DNA of 52,427 nt from Gaiellales bacterium (GCA_003599855.1 QZKG01000033.1:1-52427), one strand, 5' to 3'; numbered from the stretch's first letter, positions 42,345 through 51,712 are shown. Numbers and translations: made by a program. The notes: generated by a model not told the origin, from the sequence alone.

Positions 42345-43670
42345 ATGTTTCAGGATGTAGATATATCAGACATTATCAACGGCATCCCCTCGGCGGTAGT
42401 CATTGTCGACACGAGTTCGCGTGTCGCCTTGATGAACGACAAGGCCGAAGCCCTCACCGGCAGGAGCAACAGCGAGGCCGCCGGGCTCGACGCCGCCCAG
42501 GTGCTGCGCAGCAGCCTGCAGCCGCTCCAGAAGCACCTTGCGCCGGTCCTCAAGGAAGGGCATTCCGTCGTCGAGGACGGCGACATCCTCGACCGCAACC
42601 GCCAGCTGGTGCCTTCCCGGTTCTCCCTGGCGCCCATCGAGGACAGCAAGGGCCGGCTGATCGGGGTGATGGTGGCCATCGAGGACATCACGCACCAGGT
42701 CAAGCTGGAGCAGGAGCGGGCCAGCGCGACGATCTTCGAGGGCATCACGGGCCTGAGCCCCAGCATGCAGGAGGTGTACGACCAGCTCTCGGTCTACGCT
42801 TCCTCTGACGCGCCGGTGCTCATCGACGGGGAAACCGGCACCGGCAAGGATTTCTTCGCTGAGGCGATCCACAAGGCCTCGCGCCGCTCCGGTTATCCCT
42901 TCATCAACATCAACTGCCGCACCCTGCCCGAGCCGCTTTTGGAGGCGGAGCTGTTCGGCAGCGAGGACCATGACAAGACCGGCGTCATCCGCCTGGCCGA
43001 CCACGGCACCATCTTCCTCTCGGCCATCGAGGAGATGCCCCTGGCCCTGCAGGCGAAGCTGCTGACGGTGCTCGACCAGGGGGAGTATTTCGTGCCCAAC
43101 AGCACCAAGAAGGTGGCGGTGGACGTGCGCATCATCGCCGCCACCAGCAGGGACCTCGAGGAGCTGACCAGGTCCGGTGGCTTCAGCGAGGACCTCTTCT
43201 ACCGACTGAACGTCCTCAGGATGCACCTGCCGCCGCTGCGGGAGCGGGCGGATGACATCCCCCTGTTTATCGAGCGCTTCGTGGCCGCCTTCAGCGGCGG
43301 CGACGATGGGCCTTCCTTCGATGCCGAGGCTGCGCGCATCCTCAAGAGTTACGCCTATCCGGGCAACATCCGCGAGCTGAGGAACATCATCGAGCATGCC
43401 GTGACGCTGTCCGGAGGCGGGCAGGTCAGGGTGGAGGCGCTCCCGGACTACGTCAGCCGCGCGGTCCGCCAGGCGGATGCTGCCGGGGGCGTATCGGGCG
43501 GCGAACTGACCCCGTCCGCGGCGGGCCGTCCCATGAAGTGGGACGAGGTCGAGAAGGAGATGATCATCGAGGCCCTGCGCAAGAGCGGCGGCCGCCGCAG
43601 CGAGGCCGCCAAGATGCTGGGCTGGGCCCGGAGTACGCTCTACCGCAAGCTCAAGCACCATGATATATAA
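42345..43670 (+). CDS. NtrC-family AAA+ regulator lacking GAFTGA
   Basis: 441 residues: PAS domain (about 8-118), AAA+ domain with Walker A GETGTGKD (162-169), sensor segments, RLNVLRMHLPPLRER (287-301), and a C-terminal Fis-type helix-turn-helix (about 416-440). The loop that contacts sigma-54 is deleted: ELFGSEDHDKTGVI replaces ELFG...GAFTGA. Walker B reads TIFLSAIEE and not TLFLDEI. It should therefore not activate sigma-54 and may act as a DNA-binding regulator with the vegetative polymerase. The 112 bases upstream contain CTTATGA/TCATAAG inverted halves. Confidence 0.88.
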   Translation: MFQDVDISDIINGIPSAVVIVDTSSRVALMNDKAEALTGRSNSEAAGLDAAQVLRSSLQPLQKHLAPVLKEGHSVVEDGDILDRNRQLVPSRFSLAPIEDSKGRLIGVMVAIEDITHQVKLEQERASATIFEGITGLSPSMQEVYDQLSVYASSDAPVLIDGETGTGKDFFAEAIHKASRRSGYPFININCRTLPEPLLEAELFGSEDHDKTGVIRLADHGTIFLSAIEEMPLALQAKLLTVLDQGEYFVPNSTKKVAVDVRIIAATSRDLEELTRSGGFSEDLFYRLNVLRMHLPPLRERADDIPLFIERFVAAFSGGDDGPSFDAEAARILKSYAYPGNIRELRNIIEHAVTLSGGGQVRVEALPDYVSRAVRQADAAGGVSGGELTPSAAGRPMKWDEVEKEMIIEALRKSGGRRSEAAKMLGWARSTLYRKLKHHDI

Positions 43671-43724
43671 AGCCGGACGGGTCCCGTTGCCGGCGCCGAC
43701 AGGAAAGGCAAGGAGCTGCCAGTC

Positions 43725-44066
43725 ATGAAAGTCATGATCGCCGTGCTGAAGAAGGACGTCGCTCCCCGCTTCGACCTGACCCTCGAAGCGGTCTTCGCCG
43801 ACATCAAGCGCGGAAAAGTGCAGGGAGAGCCGCGCATGATCCTCATCTCACGCCCGTCGGGGGAGGAGCTCAGCGGCCTCGCGGTCAAGGAGGGCGTCGA
43901 CCGCGTCGTCTGCGGCGGCATCGACCAGGTGCATCATGATTTCCTCACCTGGAAGGATATCGAGGTGGTGGACGGCGTCATCGGTCCCTGGGAGGAAGCC
44001 CTGGCGGCCCTGGCCGCCAGCGACCTGCGTCCCAACGCCATCCTCGCCGGCGCCTCGGCCGGATAG
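43725..44066 (+). CDS. NifX/NifB-like iron-molybdenum-cofactor-binding-fold small protein
   Basis: 113 residues with the dinitrogenase-cofactor-binding-like fold pattern: KVMIAVLKKDVAPRFDL, ILISRPSGEEL, VCGGIDQVHHDFLTWKDIEV, DGVIGPWEEAL. Related small proteins are found in sulfate reducers next to histidine kinases; no nitrogenase genes occur here, so a FeMo-cofactor role is unlikely. Possibly a metal, cluster or small-ligand sensor feeding the kinase that follows 10 bases downstream. Confidence 0.72.
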   Translation: MKVMIAVLKKDVAPRFDLTLEAVFADIKRGKVQGEPRMILISRPSGEELSGLAVKEGVDRVVCGGIDQVHHDFLTWKDIEVVDGVIGPWEEALAALAASDLRPNAILAGASAG

Positions 44067-44076
44067 GGGAGAGCCC

Positions 44077-45801
44077 ATGAGGATCCTGGACCGGATACTG
44101 GGAACGCCCGCGGACGAGGAGCCCGGCGTCGCCCCGGACCGGCGGAGCCGCTATTCGCAGCTCCAGCGCCTCTTCATATCCGTGACCCTCGTGGCGATCA
44201 TCCTGCCGCTGACGATCACGGCCTCGCTGGGCCTCTACCAGTACCGCAGCCTGATGGAGACCGAGGCGCGGGAGAAACTGGAGCTGGACGCCCTGGCGGC
44301 CAAGCAGGCCATCGAGTTCCACATCAACGAGTCGCTCTCGACCATGGCCATCACCGCAGGGGCCTACGAGCACGGCGAGCTCTTCGACCAGGCGACCCTG
44401 GAAGCCCTCTTCTCGCGCATGCGGGACGAGTACTGGTGGGTCACCGACCTCAGCGTCCTCGACGCCAGGGGCGTCCAGAAGTCCTACGCGGGGCCCTACC
44501 CTTTCCTCGGCCGCGACTACTCCCAGCAGGAATGGTTCCAGGTCGCATACACCCGTGAATCCTACGTCAGCGACATCTTCACCGGCTACCGCGGCGTGCC
44601 CCACTTCGTCATCACCGTCTCCCAGGGTGTGCCGGGGACCGACAGCTTCTGGATGCTGCGGGCCAGCATCAACGCGGAGCACCTGGGAAGTTATATCGAC
44701 ACGATCAACACCGACGCGTCCACCGACATGTTCCTGACCACGAAGGACTTCACCTTGAGGACCAACTCGGCCAATAACGGCAGCGTGGGCCAGAAATACC
44801 CGGCAGAATCAGTCCCGGCCGGCACGGGCATCACGCTCGGGGAGAGGAAGGTGGACGGCGAGCAGGTGCTGGTGGCCTCGGCAGCGCTCACGGACATGCC
44901 CTGGTTCCTGGTGCTGGAGAAGCAGGGCTTCGCCGGCGGCCGCAACTGGGACAGGTTCCGCACCCAGTTCATCATCATCGGCATGGCAACCTCGCTGGCG
45001 GCGTTCCTCATCATCTTCCGCATCTCCCGGGCCATGATCAACCAGATCCGGAGAGCCGACAGCCGGCGGGACAAGATCCTCGATGAAGCCCAGCATACCG
45101 CCAAGCTGGCCTCGGTGGGCCGCCTGGCTGCGGGCGTGGCGCACGAGATCAACAACCCCCTGGCTATCATCAACGAGAAGATAGGCCTTATCAACGACCT
45201 GGCCAACAGCTCGGACGCCTTCCCCAACCGCGATCGTTTCATCACTATCTCCGACGATGCGTCCGACGCCGTCAGGCGCTGCAAGGAGATCACCCACCGG
45301 CTGCTGGGCTTCGCCCGCAGGATGGAGGTCAGGAAGGAGGACCTGCGCATCAACGACGTCATCCGCGAGGTCGTGGGCTTCGTGGAGAAGGAGGCGATGT
45401 TCAGGGACATAAAAATCGAGCTGGAGCTCGGTGAGAGCATCCCCCTGATAGAGAGCGACCGCGGGCAGCTGCAGCAGATCTTCCTCAACATCATCAACAA
45501 CGCGCTGGACGCCGTCGAGAGTGACGGCCTGGTGACCATCGTCACCAGGTCGATGGACGGCATCGTGCGCACCACCATCACTGACACCGGGCCGGGCATA
45601 CCCGAACGGATCCGCAACAACATCTTCGAGCCGTTCTTCACGACCAAGTCGGGTGAGTCGGGCAGCGGCACCGGCCTGGGGCTGTCGATCACCTACGGCC
45701 TGGTGAAGAAGCTCTGCGGCCGCATCGACATCGAGAGCCCGCCCGGCAAGGGCGCGACGTTCATCATAGATTTCCCTGTCAAATGCGACCTGGAGGAATA
45801 G
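44077..45801 (+). CDS. Membrane sensor histidine kinase with Cache domain
   Basis: 574 residues: first helix (about 30-52), extracytoplasmic dCache-like domain (about 60-290, with WVTDLSVLDARG and YVSDIFTGYRGVPHFVI), second helix (about 295-315), HisKA with His356 (GVAHEINNPLA), and a complete ATPase domain (NIINNALDAV, DTGPGIP, GTGLGLSITYG). It should sense a small external ligand. The ATG at 44077 has GGGGAGAG. It is the intact kinase of a tight cluster, six bases before a receiver. Confidence 0.92.
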   Translation: MRILDRILGTPADEEPGVAPDRRSRYSQLQRLFISVTLVAIILPLTITASLGLYQYRSLMETEAREKLELDALAAKQAIEFHINESLSTMAITAGAYEHGELFDQATLEALFSRMRDEYWWVTDLSVLDARGVQKSYAGPYPFLGRDYSQQEWFQVAYTRESYVSDIFTGYRGVPHFVITVSQGVPGTDSFWMLRASINAEHLGSYIDTINTDASTDMFLTTKDFTLRTNSANNGSVGQKYPAESVPAGTGITLGERKVDGEQVLVASAALTDMPWFLVLEKQGFAGGRNWDRFRTQFIIIGMATSLAAFLIIFRISRAMINQIRRADSRRDKILDEAQHTAKLASVGRLAAGVAHEINNPLAIINEKIGLINDLANSSDAFPNRDRFITISDDASDAVRRCKEITHRLLGFARRMEVRKEDLRINDVIREVVGFVEKEAMFRDIKIELELGESIPLIESDRGQLQQIFLNIINNALDAVESDGLVTIVTRSMDGIVRTTITDTGPGIPERIRNNIFEPFFTTKSGESGSGTGLGLSITYGLVKKLCGRIDIESPPGKGATFIIDFPVKCDLEE

Positions 45802-45807
45802 CGTGCC

Positions 45808-46194
45808 ATGAACGATCAGATCAGGATCCTGCTGGTAGACGACGAGCTCGACTTCGCTGAGACGCTGGCCGAGCGCCTGCGTCTGCGCTCCTTCGACGTC
45901 AATGTGGTCAGCCGGGCGGAGGAAGCGCTCAACACCATCGATGCCGGCTGGAAGCCCGACGTAGTGCTGCTCGACCTCAAGATGCCCGGCATGGACGGCA
46001 TGGACGCGCTCATCGAGATCAGGAGCCGCGAGCCGGACGTGGAGACCATCATGCTCACCGGCCACGGCGCCGCCTCGAGCAGCATCGAGGGCATGAAGCG
46101 GGGCGCCTTCGACTACATGATGAAGCCGGTGGACATCGGCGAGCTCATCGAGAAGGTGGAGCAGGCCGTAGCGAAGAAGGGGAACGGGGGGTAG
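45808..46194 (+). CDS. Single-domain response regulator 1
   Basis: 128 residues, receiver only: DDELD acidic pocket (11-15), phospho-acceptor Asp56 in LLDLKMPG, Thr in MLTGHG, and Lys in MMKPVD. It has no output domain, so it acts through protein contacts or as a relay. Confidence 0.92.
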   Translation: MNDQIRILLVDDELDFAETLAERLRLRSFDVNVVSRAEEALNTIDAGWKPDVVLLDLKMPGMDGMDALIEIRSREPDVETIMLTGHGAASSSIEGMKRGAFDYMMKPVDIGELIEKVEQAVAKKGNGG

Positions 46195-46197
46195 GCG

Positions 46198-46899
46198 ATG
46201 GCCACCGGGACCCCCCACGGAAGGAGCGAGGAGGATGCCCTGCGTCAGGCGCAGGTAGCATTCATTGGCAGGATCGTCGCCGCCTCGACCCACAAGTTCC
46301 ATAATCATCTCGCGGTGATCAAGGAGTACAGCGGCCTCATCGGGGACCTGCTGCGGTCGGACCAGCCGGACATCAGGAAGGTGATCGACCGTTGCGGCGA
46401 CATCTCGGGCAGCATCATCGAGCGCGCCGACCAGGCGGCAGCCATGGAGGAGGCCCTCAACCGCTTCGTCCACCGCGGGGACGTCGCCCTCAGCCTTTTC
46501 GGCGCCGGCAAGGCCGCCGAGGAGCTGTTCCTCCTCTACCATATCTGCGCTTCCCGCCGCCGCATCAACTTCGAGACGCAGGTGGCGGAGGGCGTCCCCG
46601 ACATCGTCAACAGCCCGGCCCTGTTCCAGTTCGTGCTTTATACGCTGACTTCGGAATACCTCGAGTCCCTGGACGAGGAGGGAACCATCGCAGTGGCGGT
46701 CACACCCGGCCGTGACGGGATGGTCCGTGTGGCGCTCACCGTCACCGGTGAGGTCGACAGGGAACCGGAGCTGGACGCGGAAAGCCACGGGCCGCTGCTG
46801 CTGGCCCTCGAAAAGCTGGGCGCCCGCCTGTCCGGACCGCGCCCCAGGGGCCAGGCGGTGGAGGCCCTCCTGGACATCCCCTCACTCCAGGAAGAGTAG
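46198..46899 (+). CDS. Degenerate histidine-kinase-like protein (HisKA only intact)
   Basis: 233 residues without membrane segments. The N-terminal part resembles a HisKA dimerisation helix with His32 in STHKFHNHLAVIKEYSGL. The C-terminal part has the length of an ATPase domain but no N-box Asn (YTLTSEYLESL), no DxGxG and no G2 loop. It probably serves as a phosphotransfer or adaptor protein between the neighbouring kinases and receivers. Confidence 0.75.
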   Translation: MATGTPHGRSEEDALRQAQVAFIGRIVAASTHKFHNHLAVIKEYSGLIGDLLRSDQPDIRKVIDRCGDISGSIIERADQAAAMEEALNRFVHRGDVALSLFGAGKAAEELFLLYHICASRRRINFETQVAEGVPDIVNSPALFQFVLYTLTSEYLESLDEEGTIAVAVTPGRDGMVRVALTVTGEVDREPELDAESHGPLLLALEKLGARLSGPRPRGQAVEALLDIPSLQEE

Positions 46900-47317
46900 C
46901 GGTCCCAACGTGGCGCGGCTGCCTTCCGGGCAGGCTCACCCGATTCCCTTTCGATTCAACCCGCGCGTTACTTCATGTCACAATATGTCCTAGTATGAGA
47001 CAGGTAATGTCCGACCGCTTGCAATAATTTGCGAAAAGGGTTGCAATTATTTTTTTTTTCGGATACATTCCAGTCAACAGTTTCAAAATGTATCAAATTG
47101 TATCTTTCGCCGGGGGCATCTTTTTGGAACGACCAGTTCGCATCGACTCAGGCTCAAGCCACCATAACGCGCGGCCAGGCAGCCGTGACGTACCCGTGAA
47201 TCGCGACTTCTGCCCCGGCGTGCCGGCTGGCATGGGGGAGGTGAGGACCGGCTCTGTACCAGGCTGAGCTGCTCAAAGCAGCCCGTTTTCAACCACGCAA
47301 GGGAAAGCGAGGAAGAG
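46900..47317 (+). other. Intergenic region with inverted and direct repeats
   Basis: No gene in 418 bases. TTGCAAT-A/T-ATT occurs twice 22 bases apart (47019 and 47041), and AATAATT/AATTATT with a ten-base T run forms a weak terminator (47023-47059). TTGCAA (47041-47046) and TACATT (47064-47069), 17 bases apart, could be a promoter for the second receiver group. GATACATT and AATGTATC (47062-47069, 47087-47094) form an 8-bp inverted repeat, a possible operator. Base composition is unusually AT-rich around 46970-47110. Confidence 0.5.
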
Positions 47318-47815
47318 ATGTTCTGGAAGAGGAACAAGGGCAAGATCAAGGTGCTGCTGGTCGACGACGAGCAGGAGTTCGCCGAGACCCTCTCGGAACG
47401 CCTGCAAATGCGCGACATCGAGAGCAGCACGGTGTTCGACGGCAAGCAGGCCATCGAACACGTCTCGCAGGAGGAGCCGGACGTGCTGGTGCTTGACCTC
47501 AAGATGCCCGGCATGCACGGGCTCGAAGTGCTCGAATGGCTCAAGCGGAACCATCCCTCGGTGCAGGTGATCATCCTCACCGGACACGGGACCGAGGGCG
47601 ACGAGGAGCGGGCCCGCGAGCTGGGCGCCTTCGACTACATGAAGAAGCCGGCCAGGACCGACAGCCTTGTGGCCCGCATCAAGGACGCCTACACGCTCCA
47701 CGTGGAGAACGCCATGTCCTCCATCGCCTTCGCCGAGAGCGGTGAGTTCGACACGGCCATGGACATGCTCAAGGGAGACCAGGCCGACACAGCCGGAAAA
47801 GGCAAGGCGGAATGA
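47318..47815 (+). CDS. Single-domain response regulator 2 with C-terminal extension
   Basis: 165 residues: short basic lead, receiver with DDEQE (16-20), Asp60 in VLDLKMPG, LTGHG and KKPA, then a roughly 35-residue helical tail (SSIAFAESGEFDTAMDMLKG) not seen in the other receivers. It has no DNA-binding domain. It starts the second sub-cluster of signalling genes. Confidence 0.9.
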   Translation: MFWKRNKGKIKVLLVDDEQEFAETLSERLQMRDIESSTVFDGKQAIEHVSQEEPDVLVLDLKMPGMHGLEVLEWLKRNHPSVQVIILTGHGTEGDEERARELGAFDYMKKPARTDSLVARIKDAYTLHVENAMSSIAFAESGEFDTAMDMLKGDQADTAGKGKAE

Positions 47816-47854
47816 CCGCCGGCCGCGATTGGTGAAGGGAAGGCGTCAGGGGCC

Positions 47855-48223
47855 ATGGAGGGCATCAGGCTGTTGCTTGTCGACGACGAGGAGGAGTTCG
47901 TCAGGGCGCTGGCGGAACGCCTGCGGCTGCGGGACCTCGAGGGCCGAACCGCCCTCGACGGCCGGCAGGCCCTCGAGTTCGTCGCCGGCGAGGCGCCGGA
48001 CGTGATGATCCTCGACCTCAACATGCCCGGCATCGACGGCATGGAGGTCCTGCGCCGCGTCCGCAGGGATTACCCCGCCGTGAGGGTCATCATCCATACC
48101 GGGCACGGAAACGACCTGGATGAGGCCGAGGCCTGGCGCCTCGGCGTTTTCGATTACCTGAAGAAACCGGTGGACATCGATTACCTCGTCGAGCGGATCA
48201 GGGCAGCCAGTGGCAGCGATTGA
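47855..48223 (+). CDS. Single-domain response regulator 3
   Basis: 122 residues, receiver only, with VDDEEEF (9-15), Asp54 in ILDLNMPG, HTGHG in place of LTGHG, and LKKPVD. It is close in sequence to receivers 1 and 2, suggesting local duplication. It lies 39 bases after receiver 2. Confidence 0.92.
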   Translation: MEGIRLLLVDDEEEFVRALAERLRLRDLEGRTALDGRQALEFVAGEAPDVMILDLNMPGIDGMEVLRRVRRDYPAVRVIIHTGHGNDLDEAEAWRLGVFDYLKKPVDIDYLVERIRAASGSD

Positions 48224-48257
48224 CGCCGGGCAGCCGCTGGCGGCACGGGAGACCAGA

Positions 48258-49961
48258 ATGAAAATGTATTCAGGGACAATCAGGAAGGCGCCGGAAGGGT
48301 CGAAGCTCCGTGACCTCTACTACTCGCGGCAGAAACGGCTGTTCCTGCTGGTAGTGGCGCTGGCGCTGGTGGTCCCCCTGGCTGGCATCAGCCTCTTCTC
48401 CTATAACTATTACAAGAGCTCCTGGATCGAAAGCACCTCTGCGGAGCTGTCGAGCCTGGCAGAAAGCCGCAGTCAGATAATCGAGCTGTTCCTCGCCGAC
48501 CAGGAGGACGCCCTCGCGGGGATAGTCGAGCTTTACGGGGTTGATTACCTCAGCGATCAGGCCAGCCTCTCACAGGTATTCACAGCCGTCAACCAAAGCG
48601 GGGTCATCACCGACATGAGCGTGGTGGGCGTCGACGGCAGGCACCTGGCCTACGCCGGTCCCTTCACCGAGGAGCTCAGCGGCAGGAATTACGCCGATGC
48701 CGACTGGTTCCAGAGCGTGATGGCCGACGGCACTCATGTCAGCGACATCTTCACGGGTTTCAGGGGCACGCCCCACATAGTCGTGGCCGTCGCCGACCCG
48801 GAGCGCACCTGGGCCTTGCGGGCCACGGTGAACTCGGACTTCTTCAACTCGCTGCTGACCAGCGCCGACGTCGGCCCCGGCGGCGACGCCTACATCATCT
48901 CGTGGACCGGGGAACTGCAGACCCCCAGCCGCCTGGGCGCCGCCGACGCGCCTTTCACCTTCGACGCGGCAACCCCGGGCGCCGCCGAGGTGCTGCATGA
49001 CGAGCGCTTCATCTATGCGGCCACGCCCCTCAAGGGCGGGGACTGGATGCTGGTGCTCAAGACCGATATCGATGATTCACTGGGCGGCCTGTACCGCGCC
49101 CGCAACCAGGTGATCGGCTTCATCGTCCTGGCGGTGGCGCTGGGCCTGGTCGCCGCGACCATGATCATCTCGCCGATGGTCAACAGGCTGCGCGAGGCCG
49201 ACCGCCGGCGCATGGAGCTCAACGACCGCATGCGCGAGGCCGAGAAGATGGCCCTGGTGGGCCGGCTGGCCGCCAGCGTGGCCCACGAGATCAACAACCC
49301 GCTGCAGATCATCGAGAACCAGGCCGGCTGGATCGGCGACCTGCTCGACGACGAGAGCGAGGGAAAGGTCTCCGACGTCACGGAATACCGCGATGCCAGC
49401 GACAAGATCCGCGCCCACGTCCGCCGCGCCCGGGAGATAACCCACGGCCTCCTCGGTTTCTCCAGCGTCGGCGAGGGGCTGGCCAGCACCGACATCAACA
49501 ACCTCGTCTCGGAATCAGCATCGTTCCTGGAGAACGAGGCAAAAAACAGCAGGATCGCCTTCAAGTGGGACCTGGGGGAGGGGCTGCCGCCCGTGGAGAC
49601 GGACAGGGCGCGCCTGCAACAGGTTTTCCTCAACATCATCAACAACGCCATAGACGCCATCGGCCGTGACGGGGCCATCAGCATCAGCACTCGCCCGGCT
49701 GACGGCAGCGGCGTGTTGGCGGAGTTCGCCGATTCGGGCCCCGGGATGCCGGAGGAGGTGCGCGCCAGCGTCTTCGAGCCGTTCTTCTCCACCAAGGAAG
49801 GCGGCAACGCCGGGCTCGGCCTTTCCATATCTTACGACATCGTCCGCCGGCTCGGCGGCGACATCAGGGTGAGCAGCGCCCCCGGGGGAGGCAGTGTCTT
49901 CACGGTCACCCTGCCGTCTGACGCCGGAAAGTCAAAGAACAACACCAGGGAAGAGAGGTGA
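48258..49961 (+). CDS. Membrane sensor histidine kinase with Cache domain 2
   Basis: 567 residues: two helices (about 30-50 and 285-305) bracketing an extracytoplasmic dCache-like domain (GVITDMSVVGVDGRH, HVSDIFTGFRGTPHIVV), then HisKA with His343 (SVAHEINNPLQ) and a full ATPase domain (NIINNAIDAI, DSGPGMP, GLGLSISYD). It is a clear paralogue of the kinase at 44.1 kb. I start at the ATG at 48258 with GGGAG; a GTG at 48210 overlaps the receiver gene. Confidence 0.92.
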   Translation: MKMYSGTIRKAPEGSKLRDLYYSRQKRLFLLVVALALVVPLAGISLFSYNYYKSSWIESTSAELSSLAESRSQIIELFLADQEDALAGIVELYGVDYLSDQASLSQVFTAVNQSGVITDMSVVGVDGRHLAYAGPFTEELSGRNYADADWFQSVMADGTHVSDIFTGFRGTPHIVVAVADPERTWALRATVNSDFFNSLLTSADVGPGGDAYIISWTGELQTPSRLGAADAPFTFDAATPGAAEVLHDERFIYAATPLKGGDWMLVLKTDIDDSLGGLYRARNQVIGFIVLAVALGLVAATMIISPMVNRLREADRRRMELNDRMREAEKMALVGRLAASVAHEINNPLQIIENQAGWIGDLLDDESEGKVSDVTEYRDASDKIRAHVRRAREITHGLLGFSSVGEGLASTDINNLVSESASFLENEAKNSRIAFKWDLGEGLPPVETDRARLQQVFLNIINNAIDAIGRDGAISISTRPADGSGVLAEFADSGPGMPEEVRASVFEPFFSTKEGGNAGLGLSISYDIVRRLGGDIRVSSAPGGGSVFTVTLPSDAGKSKNNTREER

Positions 49962-49964
49962 GAA

Positions 49965-50321
49965 ATGGATGGTCCGAGGGTTCTGGTAGTCGATGACGAG
50001 GTGGACTTCGTGCAAACGCTGCTCAAGCGGCTGAAAAGGAAAGGAGCTGACTGCGAAGGGGTGTTCAGCGGCGCGGGGGCCCTGGACGCGCTCAGCCGGA
50101 GGAGCTTCGACGTCGTGCTCCTCGATATGAAGCTGAATAAAGAAGACGGCAACGAGGTGCTGGGACAGATAAAGGCGTTGTGGCCGGATGTCAGGGTTGT
50201 GGTCCTGACAGGGCACGCGTCGGCCAGCGCCGGCAGAGTCAGCCTGGGAAGCGGGGCGGCGGACTACCTCATCAAGCCGGTGGATTTCGAGTCGCTTTTC
50301 GCGAAGATCACCGGCGCCTGA
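49965..50321 (+). CDS. Single-domain response regulator 4
   Basis: 118 residues, receiver only: VVDDEVD (8-14), Asp54 in LLDMKLNKEDG (the usual MPG turn is replaced), LTGHAS and IKPVD. It directly follows the second Cache kinase by three bases, so it is its likely partner. GAGAGGTGAG precedes the ATG. Confidence 0.9.
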   Translation: MDGPRVLVVDDEVDFVQTLLKRLKRKGADCEGVFSGAGALDALSRRSFDVVLLDMKLNKEDGNEVLGQIKALWPDVRVVVLTGHASASAGRVSLGSGAADYLIKPVDFESLFAKITGA

Positions 50322-50371
50322 CGGGGGCCGGACCCGCTTTACACCTGCAAACACGAAGCAAAGGAGAGAGG

Positions 50372-51712
50372 ATGAAGTTATTCAGAGAAGTAGGGAGGAT
50401 GCTCATGATGAGCAGCAGGGCCCACGCGCAGTGGGACCTGGAATGCTCGAAGAGGATCCTCGCGAGCCGCAAGCGGCTGTTGATACTGGGCGGCATGCTC
50501 GGTATCGTCCTGATGGGAGGGATAGCTTTCGCCGACGAGGCCGGCAAGGCGTTGCCGAGCATCATCGGCGGCAAGGAGCCGTACAGCCCCGCGTTCTACT
50601 CCACCAAGATATTCCTGATATCCATCGGGGTCGGCGTCGCCGCCGGCATGATCACCGGCTGCATCGGCGCGGGCGGCGGTTTCGTCATCACGCCCGCCCT
50701 CATGAGCGCCGGCATCAAGGGCATCCTCGCGGTGGGCACCGACCTGTTCCACATCTTCGCCAAGGCGATCATGGGCAGCGTTCTGCACCGCAAGCTGGGC
50801 AACATCTCCTTCATCCTGGCGATAGCGTTCCTGGTGGGATCGATAACCGGCGGGACGCTCGGGGGCATGCTCAACCGCGCCCTTTACGATTACAACCCGG
50901 TCATCAGCGACGCCTTCATCACTATCGTCTACGTGCTGATGCTGGGCTTTCTGGGCATCTACGCCATGTCCGACTACATGAAGTCGCGGCGGTCGATGAA
51001 GGAGGCTTCACGTTCCTTCGAGGACTTCCCGGAGCAGGTCGCGGATACCCGGGCGGATGAAGTGCCGAACTTCGCCCAGAAACTGCAGAACGTCAAGATA
51101 CCGCCGATGCTCTCCTTCGACCACGGGATTACCCCGGGCGGCCGCCGCATCTCCGGCGTCTTCCTGGTGGTCAGCGGCCTCATTGTGGGCCTGGCGGCGG
51201 CCATCATGGGGGTCGGCGGCGGCTTCCTGACCTTCCCGATCTTCGTGTACATCCTGGGAGTCTCTTCAGCCACCACCGTGGGCACTGACATCTTCCAGAT
51301 CGTCTTCACGGCCGGCTACGGCAGCCTGGTGCAGTATGCTATCTACGGCTTCGTGTTCTTCTCGCTGGCCCTGGGCATGCTGCTGGGTTCGCTCCTGGGA
51401 GTGCAGGTCGGCTCTATCGTGACCAAGGTCGTGTCGGGCCCCGTGATCCGCGGCTTCTACGCCATCACGATCATCGCCGGTTTCATCAACCGGGTGTTCG
51501 CCCTGCCGGACAAGGCCCGCAAGCTGGAGTACCTCGACATCTCCAAGTCGACCACCACGCTGATCAACAACATCGGCACGGTGATCTTCTTCGGCGTGAT
51601 CATCCTCTTCGTCCTCTGGGTGGTGAAGACGTTCATCACCAACATGGGCGTCCTCAAGGGCGAGGAGCATATGCCCGCCGGCCCTTCGGCGGCGGAAGGT
51701 GGTGAGGCGTGA
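50372..51712 (+). CDS. TauE/SafE-family membrane permease
   Basis: 446 residues: a cytosolic N-terminal segment, a first helix (about 34-55) ending in an AFADEAGK signal-like site, then two half-repeats each with glycine-rich TGCIGAGGGFVITP and AAIMGVGGGFLTFP signatures typical of TauE/SafE (DUF81) transporters, split by a hydrophilic loop (about 205-255). The family exports sulfite, sulfoacetate or similar anions. It is linked to the phosphorelay genes, so the kinases may sense or regulate the transported anion; the substrate is unknown. A GGAGAGAGG site precedes the ATG. Confidence 0.87.
   Translation: MKLFREVGRMLMMSSRAHAQWDLECSKRILASRKRLLILGGMLGIVLMGGIAFADEAGKALPSIIGGKEPYSPAFYSTKIFLISIGVGVAAGMITGCIGAGGGFVITPALMSAGIKGILAVGTDLFHIFAKAIMGSVLHRKLGNISFILAIAFLVGSITGGTLGGMLNRALYDYNPVISDAFITIVYVLMLGFLGIYAMSDYMKSRRSMKEASRSFEDFPEQVADTRADEVPNFAQKLQNVKIPPMLSFDHGITPGGRRISGVFLVVSGLIVGLAAAIMGVGGGFLTFPIFVYILGVSSATTVGTDIFQIVFTAGYGSLVQYAIYGFVFFSLALGMLLGSLLGVQVGSIVTKVVSGPVIRGFYAITIIAGFINRVFALPDKARKLEYLDISKSTTTLINNIGTVIFFGVIILFVLWVVKTFITNMGVLKGEEHMPAGPSAAEGGEA

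Noticed and set aside
43725-44066. Nitrogenase-related function for the NifX-like protein
   Set aside because: No nif structural or assembly genes are present; neighbours are signalling genes, so only the fold is claimed.
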